DNA from: an uncultured Corynebacterium sp.
GTDB taxonomy: Bacteria > Actinomycetota > Actinomycetes > Mycobacteriales > Mycobacteriaceae
Assembly: GCF_946222305.1 (NCBI RefSeq)
Contig: NZ_CAMIHZ010000005.1
Location: forward strand, 1 to 64,000
DNA: 64,000 nucleotides
Direction of reading: 5' to 3'
Shown: piece by piece, positions 25,440 through 34,855 of the stretch
How the letters are laid out: each line of letters starts with the position of its first letter
Numbering within the stretch: position 1 is the first letter of the stretch
The notes under the pieces: generated by a model
Told to the model about the DNA's origin: nothing
The model's database searches: none
Seen by the model: only the letters and a program-made list of their open reading frames with translations
Program-made: the position numbers and the translations under genes

Positions 25440-26165
25440 GTGCGAGATTTGGTCGATACCACTGAGATGTATCTACGCACCATCTATGAGCTGGAGGAAG
25501 AAGGCATTCCACCACTGCGCGCACGCATCGCCGAACGCTTGGCACAATCTGGTCCGACCGTAAGCCAAACTGTCGCACGCATGGAGCGCGATGGCCTCCT
25601 CAGCATTGCCCGCGATCGCAGTTTGAAGCTGTCCGCCGAAGGGCGCGAACTAGCCACCGCGGTGATGCGCAAGCACCGTCTCGCGGAGCGGCTGCTCACC
25701 GATGTCATCGGCCTGCCCTGGGAAAAAGTTCACGACGAAGCCTGCCGCTGGGAACACGTCATGGGCGATGAAGTGGAGCAGCGGCTCGTCGAAGTCCTTA
25801 CCGAACACACCACCTCCCCTTTCGGCAATCCCATTCCTGGGCTCGACACCCTCGTGGATTCCCAAAACAAAGATCGCGTAGAACAACTGCGTTCCAGCGT
25901 GCAAGCATTGCGGGAGCGTGATTCGGTTCGCGCTTCCGATATCGATACGTCCTCGCAAATCCGAGCCATCATTTTGGCCATCAACGAAATTGTTCAGGTT
26001 GAACACAAGATCATGGCGAAGATGGCCAACCTCAACATGTCTTTAGGTAGCGAGGTGACGCTGCTAACAACGGACGACGGCCACCTCCAAGTAACTAACG
26101 ACAACGGCACCTTGACGATCCCCGAGGAACTCAGTCACGCCCTGCGAGTCCAAACACTGGACTAG
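25440..26165 (+). CDS. dtxR: Iron-dependent repressor DtxR
   Basis: A 241-residue Fe2+-activated repressor of iron uptake and related genes. From GTG 25440 the numbering equals that of C. diphtheriae DtxR: the winged helix includes SGPTVSQTVARMERDGL (37-53), and the metal ligands M10, H79, E83, H98, C102, E105 and H106 are all present. An SH3-like C-terminal domain follows a variable linker (about 145-160). GGAAAGG lies 10 bases upstream of the GTG; an ATG at 25416 is less likely. galE, which usually follows dtxR in corynebacteria, is absent. Confidence 0.97.
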   Translation: MRDLVDTTEMYLRTIYELEEEGIPPLRARIAERLAQSGPTVSQTVARMERDGLLSIARDRSLKLSAEGRELATAVMRKHRLAERLLTDVIGLPWEKVHDEACRWEHVMGDEVEQRLVEVLTEHTTSPFGNPIPGLDTLVDSQNKDRVEQLRSSVQALRERDSVRASDIDTSSQIRAIILAINEIVQVEHKIMAKMANLNMSLGSEVTLLTTDDGHLQVTNDNGTLTIPEELSHALRVQTLD

Positions 26166-26170
26166 TCCCC

Positions 26171-27490
26171 TTAGGCTGCATCCCGCATGCCTAACACACC
26201 AGCGTGCCGGAGGTAATCGATATCGAGGATGTCGAGGCAGGCGTCGAAATCTTCCAAAAGGTTCCCCAACCGAGCGCCAAGATCAGCAGCTAGGTGCAAA
26301 TCATCGTGGCACGCGGCGAGGACTTGAAGACCTCGCTCCAAAGCCAGTTGTAAGAGTTCCCGCGATCTGCCCTGTTGGTGGGCGCTGATCGCACTCAATG
26401 TGAGAGCTGCGGTGACAGAATTTTCCTCCCCAACAGTCTCCAACTCATGCATGGTGCGCATGAGGGTTGCGAAGGCAAGCGTGCCTTCGTCATTGCCACC
26501 GGCAACCACCGCCAAGAGCGCCATGAGTCGCCACCGCACGGTGCCACGAGTGTGACGCGCTGCGGTAGCCAAAATATCGCGAACAATTGGAGCATGAGCT
26601 CCGGCACCCGCGACGATGAGCGTTGGATGCAACACCTCGTTGAGCGCCAAATACGCAGTCTGGGTAAGAAGGCTTGTACTTTCACACGCCTGCTCTATCG
26701 TGAGTCCACCTGAGGCAATGTCCTGGACCGCTTCATAGAACTCAATGATGTCGACGACATCTGCGGCACTGTCCACACACGTCCCGTGCCCTCTGCCCGC
26801 ACAGTTCGCCCTCGATTCATCGGAACAGCCCTTCACACAGCGCCCCGCGGTCAGCAGAATCTCATCGTCGATCTCGTCCAACCAATGCTCCATCTCCTCA
26901 CGGTCTCGCATTCGTCTTGCGCCGGCGAGGGTCGCGATATCATTCACCGGGTTATCGTCAATATCCCCGATCGTGCCCTCAGCGCCGGTATTCACTTCCT
27001 GCCAACGCGAACCCGTGGACAGGGTATGGGCCACGAAGTGCCCGTTGATCGTCAGGTAGTGCTCCTCGAGAATGGCCCGGGCTTGCGCTAGTGCTCGACT
27101 GCGTTTCTTGCTGGGTGAACCTATACCGATGAGAATGGCTTCGCATTGGTTGAGTTGAACGTCTCCTCCCGAACCGATGGCTGCCACGAAGGTTTCCACG
27201 CCCTCGCGAACCGCCCCTTGGTGGAAATCGACACGCACCACTGGGCCGACACTCATGCGCGACGGCACGCCAGCACCGGCTGGAACGAGCCCGATAACAA
27301 CTACGGATTGGGCCGGGACGAACCCCAGAAGTGCAGGCAACGTCGCCAGCAGTGCCCCGGGATCGGAACCGAGATTAATCGGCTCGCGGGGCACTGACCG
27401 GCCACCCGTAGTGTTCGAAAGGTTGGCGGGAATAGATTGGCTGTCGGAACGGTTGTTTAGGATGTCTTCAAATTCTTCGAAAGAGGTCAT
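26171..27490 (-). CDS. DUF4192 family protein
   Basis: About 439 residues of the actinobacterial DUF4192 family. The N-terminal conserved part contains DPGALLATLPALLGFVPAQSVVVIGL. The C-terminal half is helical and rich in alanine. A cysteine group, CVKGCSDESRANCAGRGHGTC, around residue 240 is unusual and may bind metal. Function unknown. The ATG of MTSFEEF is the likely start; the frame extends upstream to a GTG at 27601. Its stop is only five bases from dtxR's stop, so the two genes converge tightly. Confidence 0.78.
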   Translation of the reverse strand: MTSFEEFEDILNNRSDSQSIPANLSNTTGGRSVPREPINLGSDPGALLATLPALLGFVPAQSVVVIGLVPAGAGVPSRMSVGPVVRVDFHQGAVREGVETFVAAIGSGGDVQLNQCEAILIGIGSPSKKRSRALAQARAILEEHYLTINGHFVAHTLSTGSRWQEVNTGAEGTIGDIDDNPVNDIATLAGARRMRDREEMEHWLDEIDDEILLTAGRCVKGCSDESRANCAGRGHGTCVDSAADVVDIIEFYEAVQDIASGGLTIEQACESTSLLTQTAYLALNEVLHPTLIVAGAGAHAPIVRDILATAARHTRGTVRWRLMALLAVVAGGNDEGTLAFATLMRTMHELETVGEENSVTAALTLSAISAHQQGRSRELLQLALERGLQVLAACHDDLHLAADLGARLGNLLEDFDACLDILDIDYLRHAGVLGMRDAA

Positions 27491-27685
27491 GGCTGCATTG
27501 TCGGGTAGGTCTTTGACGTCACCCCGGCATTCGGAGGGACGGCAGCTACATTCCCCCAGCATCGTGTGGATAGCTCGGGGCATGTGGAAAACCTTTCCCA
27601 CACAGTTTCGCCGTCATGAATTCGCAGCTAGAGCCACCTTGATAGGCTGTATCAAAGGTGTCTCGTGTGAAGGGAGTGCTACACG

Positions 27686-28816
27686 ATGCCAGAAAATTTT
27701 CCGCAGTCTGACGGACAGCGAAGCCAGCTCTACGATTTGGCCTACCCAAATCCACTGACAGAACAAGCCCCGGCGCTAGAATCATCGGCCCCTCACCACC
27801 CAGGTCAGGTACCAGCCGGTGAGAATACGGCCGATGTTGAGCCGACGCTGCCTATGATGGTGGCCTTGCAGGGGTACGCGGATGCCGGGCAGGCCGTGAA
27901 CAACGCCGGCACGCATCTACTGCAGGCTCTCGATAGCCAACCAGTCGCCAAGTTCCGCATTGACGACTTGGTGGATTACCGTTCGCGTCGTCCTGGTGTG
28001 ACGATGGATCACTCCCGCGTGGTTGATCGCGAGGATTTGGACCTAACCCTCAATGTGGTGACCGACACCTTGGGCAAGAGATTCCTTCTGCTCAGCGGCC
28101 CAGAGCCCGATTTGAAGTGGGGCGCATTCTCGGATGCTGTGTTGGAATTGGCGCGAAGGTTCAACGTCGATCGTGTGGTTACGCTGTACGCCGCTCCTAT
28201 GACGGTTCCGCACACCCGCCCAATGGTGATCGCCGCGCACTCGACCAACCATGAGCTGACGACCGATTACCACACGTGGGATTCCCGCATGATCGTGCCG
28301 GGGGCCGCAGCTTTGGAAACCGAACTCAAGCTATCCCGTCACGGTTTTGAAACCGTGGGCTTCACCGCTCACGTTCCGCACTACATTGCCGCGAGCGACT
28401 ACCCTGAAGCGACATATAACCTGTTGCAGGCCGTGAGTGACGTAACCGGGCGAAACCTTCCCCTGTCCGCATTGGAAGCGGACATGGCCCGTGTGCAAAA
28501 CCAACTGACGGAGCAGGTGGAGGAATCTGCCGAGATCGGCGCGGTCGTCCAGGCGCTCGAGCAACAATACGATGCCAACGCAGAACGCGTTCGCCGTCGC
28601 AAGGAAAATACGCTGCTCCGCCCAGGCCAAACGATGCCAACGGGCGAGGAAATCGGTGCTGAGCTGGAGGCCTTCTTGGCCAACGTCGCACGGGGTGAGG
28701 CTTCTACCTCCTCCGACGCCGATGGGCAGCGTGGCGTCGGTGAAGAAAAACCACAGGCCGATGGCCGGGAGGAAGGCACCGGCGACGACCACGACGAAGA
28801 CCAGTCGGAAAACTAG
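27686..28816 (+). CDS. PAC2 family protein (proteasome-assembly-chaperone-like)
   Basis: A 376-residue soluble protein with the PAC2 fold: MMVALQGYADAGQAV (about 57-71), FRIDDLVDYRSRRP, LLLSGPEPDLKWGAF, and the GFTAHVPHYIA segment. Actinobacterial PAC2 proteins are related to archaeal/eukaryotic proteasome chaperones, but this genus generally lacks a 20S proteasome, so its role is unclear. An acidic, low-complexity tail (about 335-376) follows. It lies upstream of the DUF3516-type helicase and is divergent from DUF4192. Confidence 0.86.
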   Translation: MPENFPQSDGQRSQLYDLAYPNPLTEQAPALESSAPHHPGQVPAGENTADVEPTLPMMVALQGYADAGQAVNNAGTHLLQALDSQPVAKFRIDDLVDYRSRRPGVTMDHSRVVDREDLDLTLNVVTDTLGKRFLLLSGPEPDLKWGAFSDAVLELARRFNVDRVVTLYAAPMTVPHTRPMVIAAHSTNHELTTDYHTWDSRMIVPGAAALETELKLSRHGFETVGFTAHVPHYIAASDYPEATYNLLQAVSDVTGRNLPLSALEADMARVQNQLTEQVEESAEIGAVVQALEQQYDANAERVRRRKENTLLRPGQTMPTGEEIGAELEAFLANVARGEASTSSDADGQRGVGEEKPQADGREEGTGDDHDEDQSEN

Positions 28817-28892
28817 TCGCCCTGTGCCGGTGTGCCGGTGCGAATGTTGTTTGAGGAAGCGCCCCAACTACTAAAGGAAGTACATAGTCGCT

Positions 28893-31451
28893 GTGTCCAT
28901 CGCCTCTGATCTCGCTAGGTTGCTGCCAGACCTCGACGAAGTTCCCGAGAGCTTGGTCGATGACGCGATCCTCGCCTCGTTCTTGGGATGGACCAAAGAT
29001 CGGGGCATCACCCTGTATCCCGCGCAGGAGGAAGCTACGACCGCCCTGGTGGCGCAGGACAATGTCATCCTGGCCACCCCGACCGGTTCAGGTAAGTCGA
29101 TGGTCGCGATCGCCGCGCATTTCATTGCGATGGCACGGGGGCAGCGTAGCTTCTACACCGCGCCGATCAAGGCCCTGGTCAGCGAGAAATTTTTCGATCT
29201 GTGCCAAACGTTCGGACCGGAAAACGTCGGCATGATGACTGGAGATGCGACCGTGAACGGTCAAGCTCCCATCATCTGCGCGACCGCCGAGATCGTGGCG
29301 AATATTGCGCTGCGCGAAGGAAAGAAAGCCCGTATTGACCAAGTGGTGATGGATGAATTCCACTACTACAGCGAGCCCGATCGCGGGTGGGCATGGCAAG
29401 TGCCGTTGTTGGAACTCCCCCAAGCCCAGTTCCTGTTGATGAGCGCAACTCTGGGCGATACGGAATGGTTGCAAAAGGACCTCAGCGAACGCGCGGGAAG
29501 GGAAAGCACGCTGGTGGCGGGTTCGACCCGTCCAGTGCCGCTGGATTTTCACTACGTTTACACGCCGGTGCACGAAACCATCGCCGAGTTAATGGAAGAC
29601 GGGAAAGCACCGATCTACGTGGTGCATTTCACCCAACGCGAAGCAGTGGAAAGAGCCCAAGCACTGACCAGCATGACCTTACTGGATGACGAAGGTAAGG
29701 CGGCCGTGGCCGAAGGGATCGGCAACTTCCGCTTCACAACCACGTTCGGTAAGGCGCTGTCGAAATTGCTCCGTAAGGGTATCGGTGTGCACCATGCCGG
29801 CATGTTGCCGAAATACCGGCGTTTGGTGGAGAAGCTTTCCCAGGCTGGACTGTTGAAAGTCATCTGCGGCACGGACACCCTCGGGGTGGGCATAAATGTA
29901 CCGATCCGCACTGTGCTGATGACAGAATTGGCTAAATACGATGGCATCCGTCACCGTATATTGAAGTCGCGTGAGTTCCACCAGATTGCCGGGCGTGCAG
30001 GGCGCGCAGGTTACGACACCGAGGGAACCGTGGTGGTGCAGGCTCCCGAGCATGAGATCGAAAATTACCGCATGCGTGAACGCGCTGGTTCCGATCCGAA
30101 GAAGCTGAAGAAGCTGCGGAAGAAAGCGGCGCCCGAAGGCCGAGCCACTTGGGGAGAGAAAACTTTCGATCGCCTGACCGTGGCCGAGCCAGAACAACTG
30201 GTCAGCCAGTTCCAGATGTCGAATTCCATGCTGCTGAACTTGGTCGCCCGGCCGGAGTGGACCTATGGTTCCTTGCGGAATATTCTGCGCAAGAATCACG
30301 ACACGCGGTCAAAGCAGAATACGGCTATTTTGCGGACGATCGAGCTTTACCGTGGCCTGCTGAATGCGGACATCGTCGAGGAGTTCGAGGCCGATACTCC
30401 GTCGGGAAAGGATGCGCGCCTCACCCAGGATCTGCAACGGGACTTCGCCCTCAACCAGCCTCTCGCCCCTTTTGCCCTAGCAGCTCTGGAGTTATTGGAT
30501 CCCGATTCCTCGACGTTCACGCTGGATGTCATCAGCATGTTTGAAGCAGTTCTGGATGATCCCCGGGCCATCCTTATTGCGCAGCAGAAGCAGGCTCGCA
30601 GTGAGGAGATTGCGGCGCTCAAGGCCGAAGGCGTGGATTACACAGATCGGATGGCCATTGTTGAGGACATCACGTGGCCACAGCCTTTAGCGGATGAACT
30701 CGAAGAGGCCTATGAAACCTTCTGCGAGGGTAATCCGTGGGCCCGAGATTTCCATCTCAGTCCGAAATCGGTCTTGCGAGACATGATCGAAAAGGCAATG
30801 ACGTTCAGCGATATCGTCGCTACCTATGGCTTGGCGCGCGCGGAAGGTGTGGTGCTTCGTTACCTTACGGATGTCTGGCGCACGCTGGAGCATTCCGTTC
30901 CGCAGCAGTACCGCACCGACGAGCTAGAGGACATTCTCAACTGGCTGGGTGAGCTCATTCGTCAGATCGACTCCTCCCTGATTGATGAGTGGGCTCAAAT
31001 GGGTGATGAGAATGCTGCGTTGACCGAGGAACAGGTGCAGGAACACGCATTCGGTGTGACCGACCCGAGCTTGTTGTCCTCTAACCCGCGAGCCCTTCGG
31101 CGCATGGTGCGTAACCACCTTTTCCGCCACGTGGAGTTGTTCGCGTTCGAGCGCGAGGAAGCACTGGAAGAACTCGATTCCTACCTGGATACTCCACCGG
31201 ATTGGCCAGCAGCCATGGACGAGTACTTCGATGAGTACGCAGACCTCGGATTGGATGCCAGTGCCCGTTCTGGAGATATGGTCCTCATTCGCCAAGGCAC
31301 AGGCGACGAAGCCGGATACTGGTTTGTGCGCCAGATCCTCGATGATCCGGAAGGCGACCACGGCTGGTCCCTCCAAGGAACCGTCGACCTCGCCGCTACA
31401 GATGAGGCAGGCGAGGTGCGTCTCAGTGAGCTGAGGATCGTTGCGGGCTAG
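28893..31451 (+). CDS. Ski2-like DEAD/DEAH RNA helicase (DUF3516 C-terminus)
   Basis: An 852-residue SF2 helicase. Motif I is ATPTGSGKS (61-69), motif II is MDEFHYY, motif III is MSATLGD, and the second lobe has TDTLGVGINVPIRTVL and HQIAGRAGRAGYD. The C-terminal half (about 430-852) matches the actinobacterial DUF3516 region, rich in charged helices. A role in RNA turnover is plausible from the Ski2/Mtr4 likeness but not shown. The start is GTG 28893. Its TAG (31449-31451) abuts the oxyR stop with no base between them. Confidence 0.9.
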   Translation: MSIASDLARLLPDLDEVPESLVDDAILASFLGWTKDRGITLYPAQEEATTALVAQDNVILATPTGSGKSMVAIAAHFIAMARGQRSFYTAPIKALVSEKFFDLCQTFGPENVGMMTGDATVNGQAPIICATAEIVANIALREGKKARIDQVVMDEFHYYSEPDRGWAWQVPLLELPQAQFLLMSATLGDTEWLQKDLSERAGRESTLVAGSTRPVPLDFHYVYTPVHETIAELMEDGKAPIYVVHFTQREAVERAQALTSMTLLDDEGKAAVAEGIGNFRFTTTFGKALSKLLRKGIGVHHAGMLPKYRRLVEKLSQAGLLKVICGTDTLGVGINVPIRTVLMTELAKYDGIRHRILKSREFHQIAGRAGRAGYDTEGTVVVQAPEHEIENYRMRERAGSDPKKLKKLRKKAAPEGRATWGEKTFDRLTVAEPEQLVSQFQMSNSMLLNLVARPEWTYGSLRNILRKNHDTRSKQNTAILRTIELYRGLLNADIVEEFEADTPSGKDARLTQDLQRDFALNQPLAPFALAALELLDPDSSTFTLDVISMFEAVLDDPRAILIAQQKQARSEEIAALKAEGVDYTDRMAIVEDITWPQPLADELEEAYETFCEGNPWARDFHLSPKSVLRDMIEKAMTFSDIVATYGLARAEGVVLRYLTDVWRTLEHSVPQQYRTDELEDILNWLGELIRQIDSSLIDEWAQMGDENAALTEEQVQEHAFGVTDPSLLSSNPRALRRMVRNHLFRHVELFAFEREEALEELDSYLDTPPDWPAAMDEYFDEYADLGLDASARSGDMVLIRQGTGDEAGYWFVRQILDDPEGDHGWSLQGTVDLAATDEAGEVRLSELRIVAG

Positions 31452-32411
31452 CTACAGCAGCTTATCCAGCAGCTCGCGGGAATCAGCTTCCGCCTGGCGG
31501 TAGGCGTGGACGATAATCTCCCCCAGCTCCGCGTAATCGGTGGCTCGGGCGCTACTCGAGCGGAATACATAGCCCATTTGTCGTCCAGCCATCGACGCCC
31601 CACCGGCGAACGTGGCGAAGGTAACCCCTGGGCGTCGGTGTTCAGCCGCGACGGCACTAAGAGGAATCAGAGTGATGCCCTGCCCCGCAGCAACCAGCTG
31701 AATCAGCGTGTTCAAGCTCGTAGCGCGGGTGAGGTTACGGATATCCCCGCTGTTTTTGACGTGACGGCACAGCTCGAGAACTTGATCGCGCAGGCAGTGG
31801 CCATCGTCAAGCAGCAACAGCTCGGCCTGTGGAATGTCGGAGACCTTGAGGTCGCGACGGCCGGCGAGTCGGTGGTTTTCGGGCACGACGAGCACGAATT
31901 CTTCTCGGAACAAACGCTCAAACTTCAGCCCCGTGTGGCTATCGGGGCTGGCCACCACGGCAATATCGAATTTGCCTTGGCGGAGACTATCGAGAAGGTT
32001 CTCGGTTTTATCCTCGGTGACTGCTGGGCGCAGGGTGGGTAGGCGGTCGGCCGCAGCCGCAAGAAAATTCGGAAGGATATACGGGGCCACCGTCGGAATC
32101 ATTCCGATAGTGACGCCGCCTTCTAAACCGCTTTGTGCGCCTTGAGCTTTGGAAACGAAGTCGTCCAAACTCGCGAGAGTAGCTTTGGCCAAAGGCAGCA
32201 GTTCATCACCCATTGCGGTCACAATGACTTTGCGAGTCGAGCGCTCGATGAGTTGCACATCTAGGCCCGCCTCCAATGCCGCCAACGCTTGGGAAAGCGA
32301 AGGCTGGGAAATTCCCAAGTTGCTCGCAGCGGTTCCGAAATGCCCGTACTCCGCAATACTGACGAAGGTACGAAGCTGCGTAATTGTAGGGCGATACTCA
32401 CGGGTAGACAC
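31452..32411 (-). CDS. oxyR: LysR-family peroxide sensor OxyR
   Basis: A 319-residue regulator that represses or activates catalase, dps and iron/haem genes in response to hydrogen peroxide. The N-terminal helix-turn-helix is in FGTAASNLGISQPSLSQALAALE. The redox pair is C206 and C215 in DDGHCLRDQVLELC, the same numbers as the C. glutamicum protein when translation starts at GTG 32411 (MSTREYRPT). ATGs at 32423 and 32444 are alternatives. No Shine-Dalgarno sequence is seen at the GTG, so the message may be leaderless. The 208 bases upstream hold no gene and are AT-rich. Confidence 0.94.
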   Translation of the reverse strand: MSTREYRPTITQLRTFVSIAEYGHFGTAASNLGISQPSLSQALAALEAGLDVQLIERSTRKVIVTAMGDELLPLAKATLASLDDFVSKAQGAQSGLEGGVTIGMIPTVAPYILPNFLAAAADRLPTLRPAVTEDKTENLLDSLRQGKFDIAVVASPDSHTGLKFERLFREEFVLVVPENHRLAGRRDLKVSDIPQAELLLLDDGHCLRDQVLELCRHVKNSGDIRNLTRATSLNTLIQLVAAGQGITLIPLSAVAAEHRRPGVTFATFAGGASMAGRQMGYVFRSSSARATDYAELGEIIVHAYRQAEADSRELLDKLL

Positions 32412-32619
32412 GTTGTTTAGCATACAATATAAATTCCCAGACATGTCTAAACCTAGTGAACAGAGAATTCAAAAACTCTAGATAAAGAGCTCTGAACTGT
32501 AAGTTCTTCTAATGGATCTACACTACTTCGGGTGTTAGTGAACAGTCCCCACACCAGGGCAAAAATATTGCTCCTGCCCCATTCCTGAGCAGAAGCTATA
32601 TTTCCTAAAGGATTCTGTC

Positions 32620-34713
32620 CTACGAAATTTTGACTTTCGCGGAACCTTCAAATGGTGTGAGACGCCCCAAGAACGCCCGCGCGTCACCACGGTAGCGAAC
32701 AGTGTATTCACCGGGTGCTACACCCGTTGTATTCCATTCCACAGTCGTAGTCGTGGTCGAGAATTGATTGGCGAAAGTCAACAGGGTCGTTTCTGAAGAA
32801 TCATTGGCGATAACCTTGCCGGAAGAATCCTCAATGGTCAGATAACCCTCGCCATGTCGTAGGTTGTTATTGGGATTCGCTCCGACGAATTCAATCGACA
32901 CCGTGGCACCCGCCTTCACCGAGGCCGGTTTGCTGAGGACCGCCCCGAACTTCTTCCCGGCTGGTGGAGTATCCAGCCACGGATTACCCGTCGCCGATTT
33001 CGGAATCAGCCCGGTCAGATCCCCGGCAGGCTGACCGGACTCCACCGGTTTGCCCTCCTTCATTGCCATCGCCATGTCATGGAAGACCTGCTGGAATGCT
33101 GGCAACTGGTTCTTACCGAAGATCGTCGCGCCACCTTCGTAGTTCTGTGTCTGGTATTCCTCTGGCGTGGTGAGGTAGTGGCCGTAGGAGTTGGTGTACC
33201 CCTGCACCAAAACAGCTGCCATATCGACGCCCAAGGCATCCGCTACCGTGCGGCGCAAGCGTAGGCCCGAGGTGATGGTGGGTTCAAATCCCAATGCGAC
33301 TAGGACCAATCCGCCAATGCGGTGGATATAGAACGGATGAGTTTGTTGGATCATGCCGGGCAGGTATCCCAATGGCAGAAGGAGTTCTTTATTGCCGTGA
33401 ATATCCGCAACATTCGGTGGGATTGTCACCTTGTTCAAAGCCTTGACCCACGGCGTTCCACCACGTTCACCTTCGTTGAGTCCTAGTGCGGGCTCGCCTC
33501 CACCATCCTCTTGGGACGAAGCAGCGAATGCCGCACCCAAAATTGCGGGCCCCAGTTTGCCGGGTTTGCCATCTGGGGTCCACTTTCCGTCGACTTTCAA
33601 GGTCGTGCAATCAACCCAGCGGAATCTTACATCCACTCCCCCGGATCCCATGCTGGAACCGAAGCCACCCTTGGCGACGCCTTCCATCATGCGATCACCG
33701 AGGATCTTCGCGGATTCCCGCTCGTCTTTTCCGGGACCCGATTTCGGCACCAACCCGTGGTTCGGAGTGATGTCTCCAGGCGTTGCGTTAGAAAATGCGG
33801 CGACGAAGTCGGCCTTTTCTGGGTAGCGGTGATCCACTCCCACCGCTTCTTCCGTGGCCCAGGCAGCATATCCCTTGTTGTCCGAAGCGATGTGCCGGTA
33901 TTCGCTGGAAAAACTCGTCGGGTGGATTGAGTACCAGTTGATGAGCCCCACTGGCCTGCCGTTTTTGGCGACATGCACGGTCACGCTGCGGGTGTCTACT
34001 CCACTGGGGTTGACCCTCTTGTCTTCCTCCGGGTTTTCATTCCACGCTGGCCGGGAACGGTTTCGGCCGGCATCTTCCACAGTCGATTCGGAAATGGTGA
34101 CGTCAGCTGGAGATAGGTCTTCGTGGGCGCGGACGATGGCGTCAACGATTCCCTTGACGGTGGCTTCGAAAGTCACCGGACGGAATCCGGCCGTTGTTAG
34201 GTCCACCATGAGGTGCTGGGAAGTACCACCTGGGGCAACGTGCGTGTGGGTCGCTGTGATCAACACGTTGTGCTCGCCGTAGAGGGATCCGTACCGCTTA
34301 CGCAAACGGCGCAACACCTCTAAGTGGATGGATTGGAACATCAAGCCGATATCCGCGGTGACGTGAATCACCCGCTGCTTGGGGTTCTTCTCATCGGCGA
34401 AGATAAACACGCGGGCATATTGGCGGCGCTGAATGCCCACCGCGGTTTGATCCAACACGGCATAGCCGTTGAACCCCGCTCCCCACGGCTCGCCCGTGAT
34501 GTCTGCCATGGCTCGCCCCACCTGCAGCCCTGGGGCGGAAGGAACATTCCCCTGTGGTTGCGCCGTCGCCATACCGGCCTTGTCCGTGACACTCGCCCAC
34601 AACACGGTTCCGGAAACTGCGGCCAACCCGCCGAAGAACTTGCGACGACTCCACTCAGATTCAAAAACGGGGAAGACGGAGGGCGTCGGATCAGAAGAAC
34701 AGCAATGGTTCAC
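32620..34713 (-). CDS. Secreted neutral ceramidase (neutral/alkaline non-lysosomal type)
   Basis: A 697-residue neutral ceramidase that hydrolyses the amide bond of ceramide to sphingosine and a fatty acid. A Tat signal is evident: SRRKFF (22-27) followed by a hydrophobic stretch GGLAAVSGTVLWASV. Zinc-site candidates are in ITATHTHVAPGG and INWYSIHPTSFS, with catalytic-domain markers SDNKGYAAW and FSNATPGDITPN. The C-terminal 130 residues form an immunoglobulin-like beta domain. GTG 34713 has GGAG six bases upstream; longer in-frame starts lack support. It lies between oxyR and hrpA, adjacent in C. glutamicum, so it looks inserted. It may release host-skin fatty acids. Confidence 0.9.
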   Translation of the reverse strand: MNHCCSSDPTPSVFPVFESEWSRRKFFGGLAAVSGTVLWASVTDKAGMATAQPQGNVPSAPGLQVGRAMADITGEPWGAGFNGYAVLDQTAVGIQRRQYARVFIFADEKNPKQRVIHVTADIGLMFQSIHLEVLRRLRKRYGSLYGEHNVLITATHTHVAPGGTSQHLMVDLTTAGFRPVTFEATVKGIVDAIVRAHEDLSPADVTISESTVEDAGRNRSRPAWNENPEEDKRVNPSGVDTRSVTVHVAKNGRPVGLINWYSIHPTSFSSEYRHIASDNKGYAAWATEEAVGVDHRYPEKADFVAAFSNATPGDITPNHGLVPKSGPGKDERESAKILGDRMMEGVAKGGFGSSMGSGGVDVRFRWVDCTTLKVDGKWTPDGKPGKLGPAILGAAFAASSQEDGGGEPALGLNEGERGGTPWVKALNKVTIPPNVADIHGNKELLLPLGYLPGMIQQTHPFYIHRIGGLVLVALGFEPTITSGLRLRRTVADALGVDMAAVLVQGYTNSYGHYLTTPEEYQTQNYEGGATIFGKNQLPAFQQVFHDMAMAMKEGKPVESGQPAGDLTGLIPKSATGNPWLDTPPAGKKFGAVLSKPASVKAGATVSIEFVGANPNNNLRHGEGYLTIEDSSGKVIANDSSETTLLTFANQFSTTTTTVEWNTTGVAPGEYTVRYRGDARAFLGRLTPFEGSAKVKIS

Positions 34714-34855
34714 AGCAAGCTCCAAGTGACTCGTTGAGCAAAAACGGCGGTAAAAATACCTATGGAATGGAACATATATTAGGGAGAAGAAACTATCCGC
34801 GTGGCAAAACTGGCTAAGTTTCATCCGGCTTCACCCAATTGATAGTGTTGAACAG

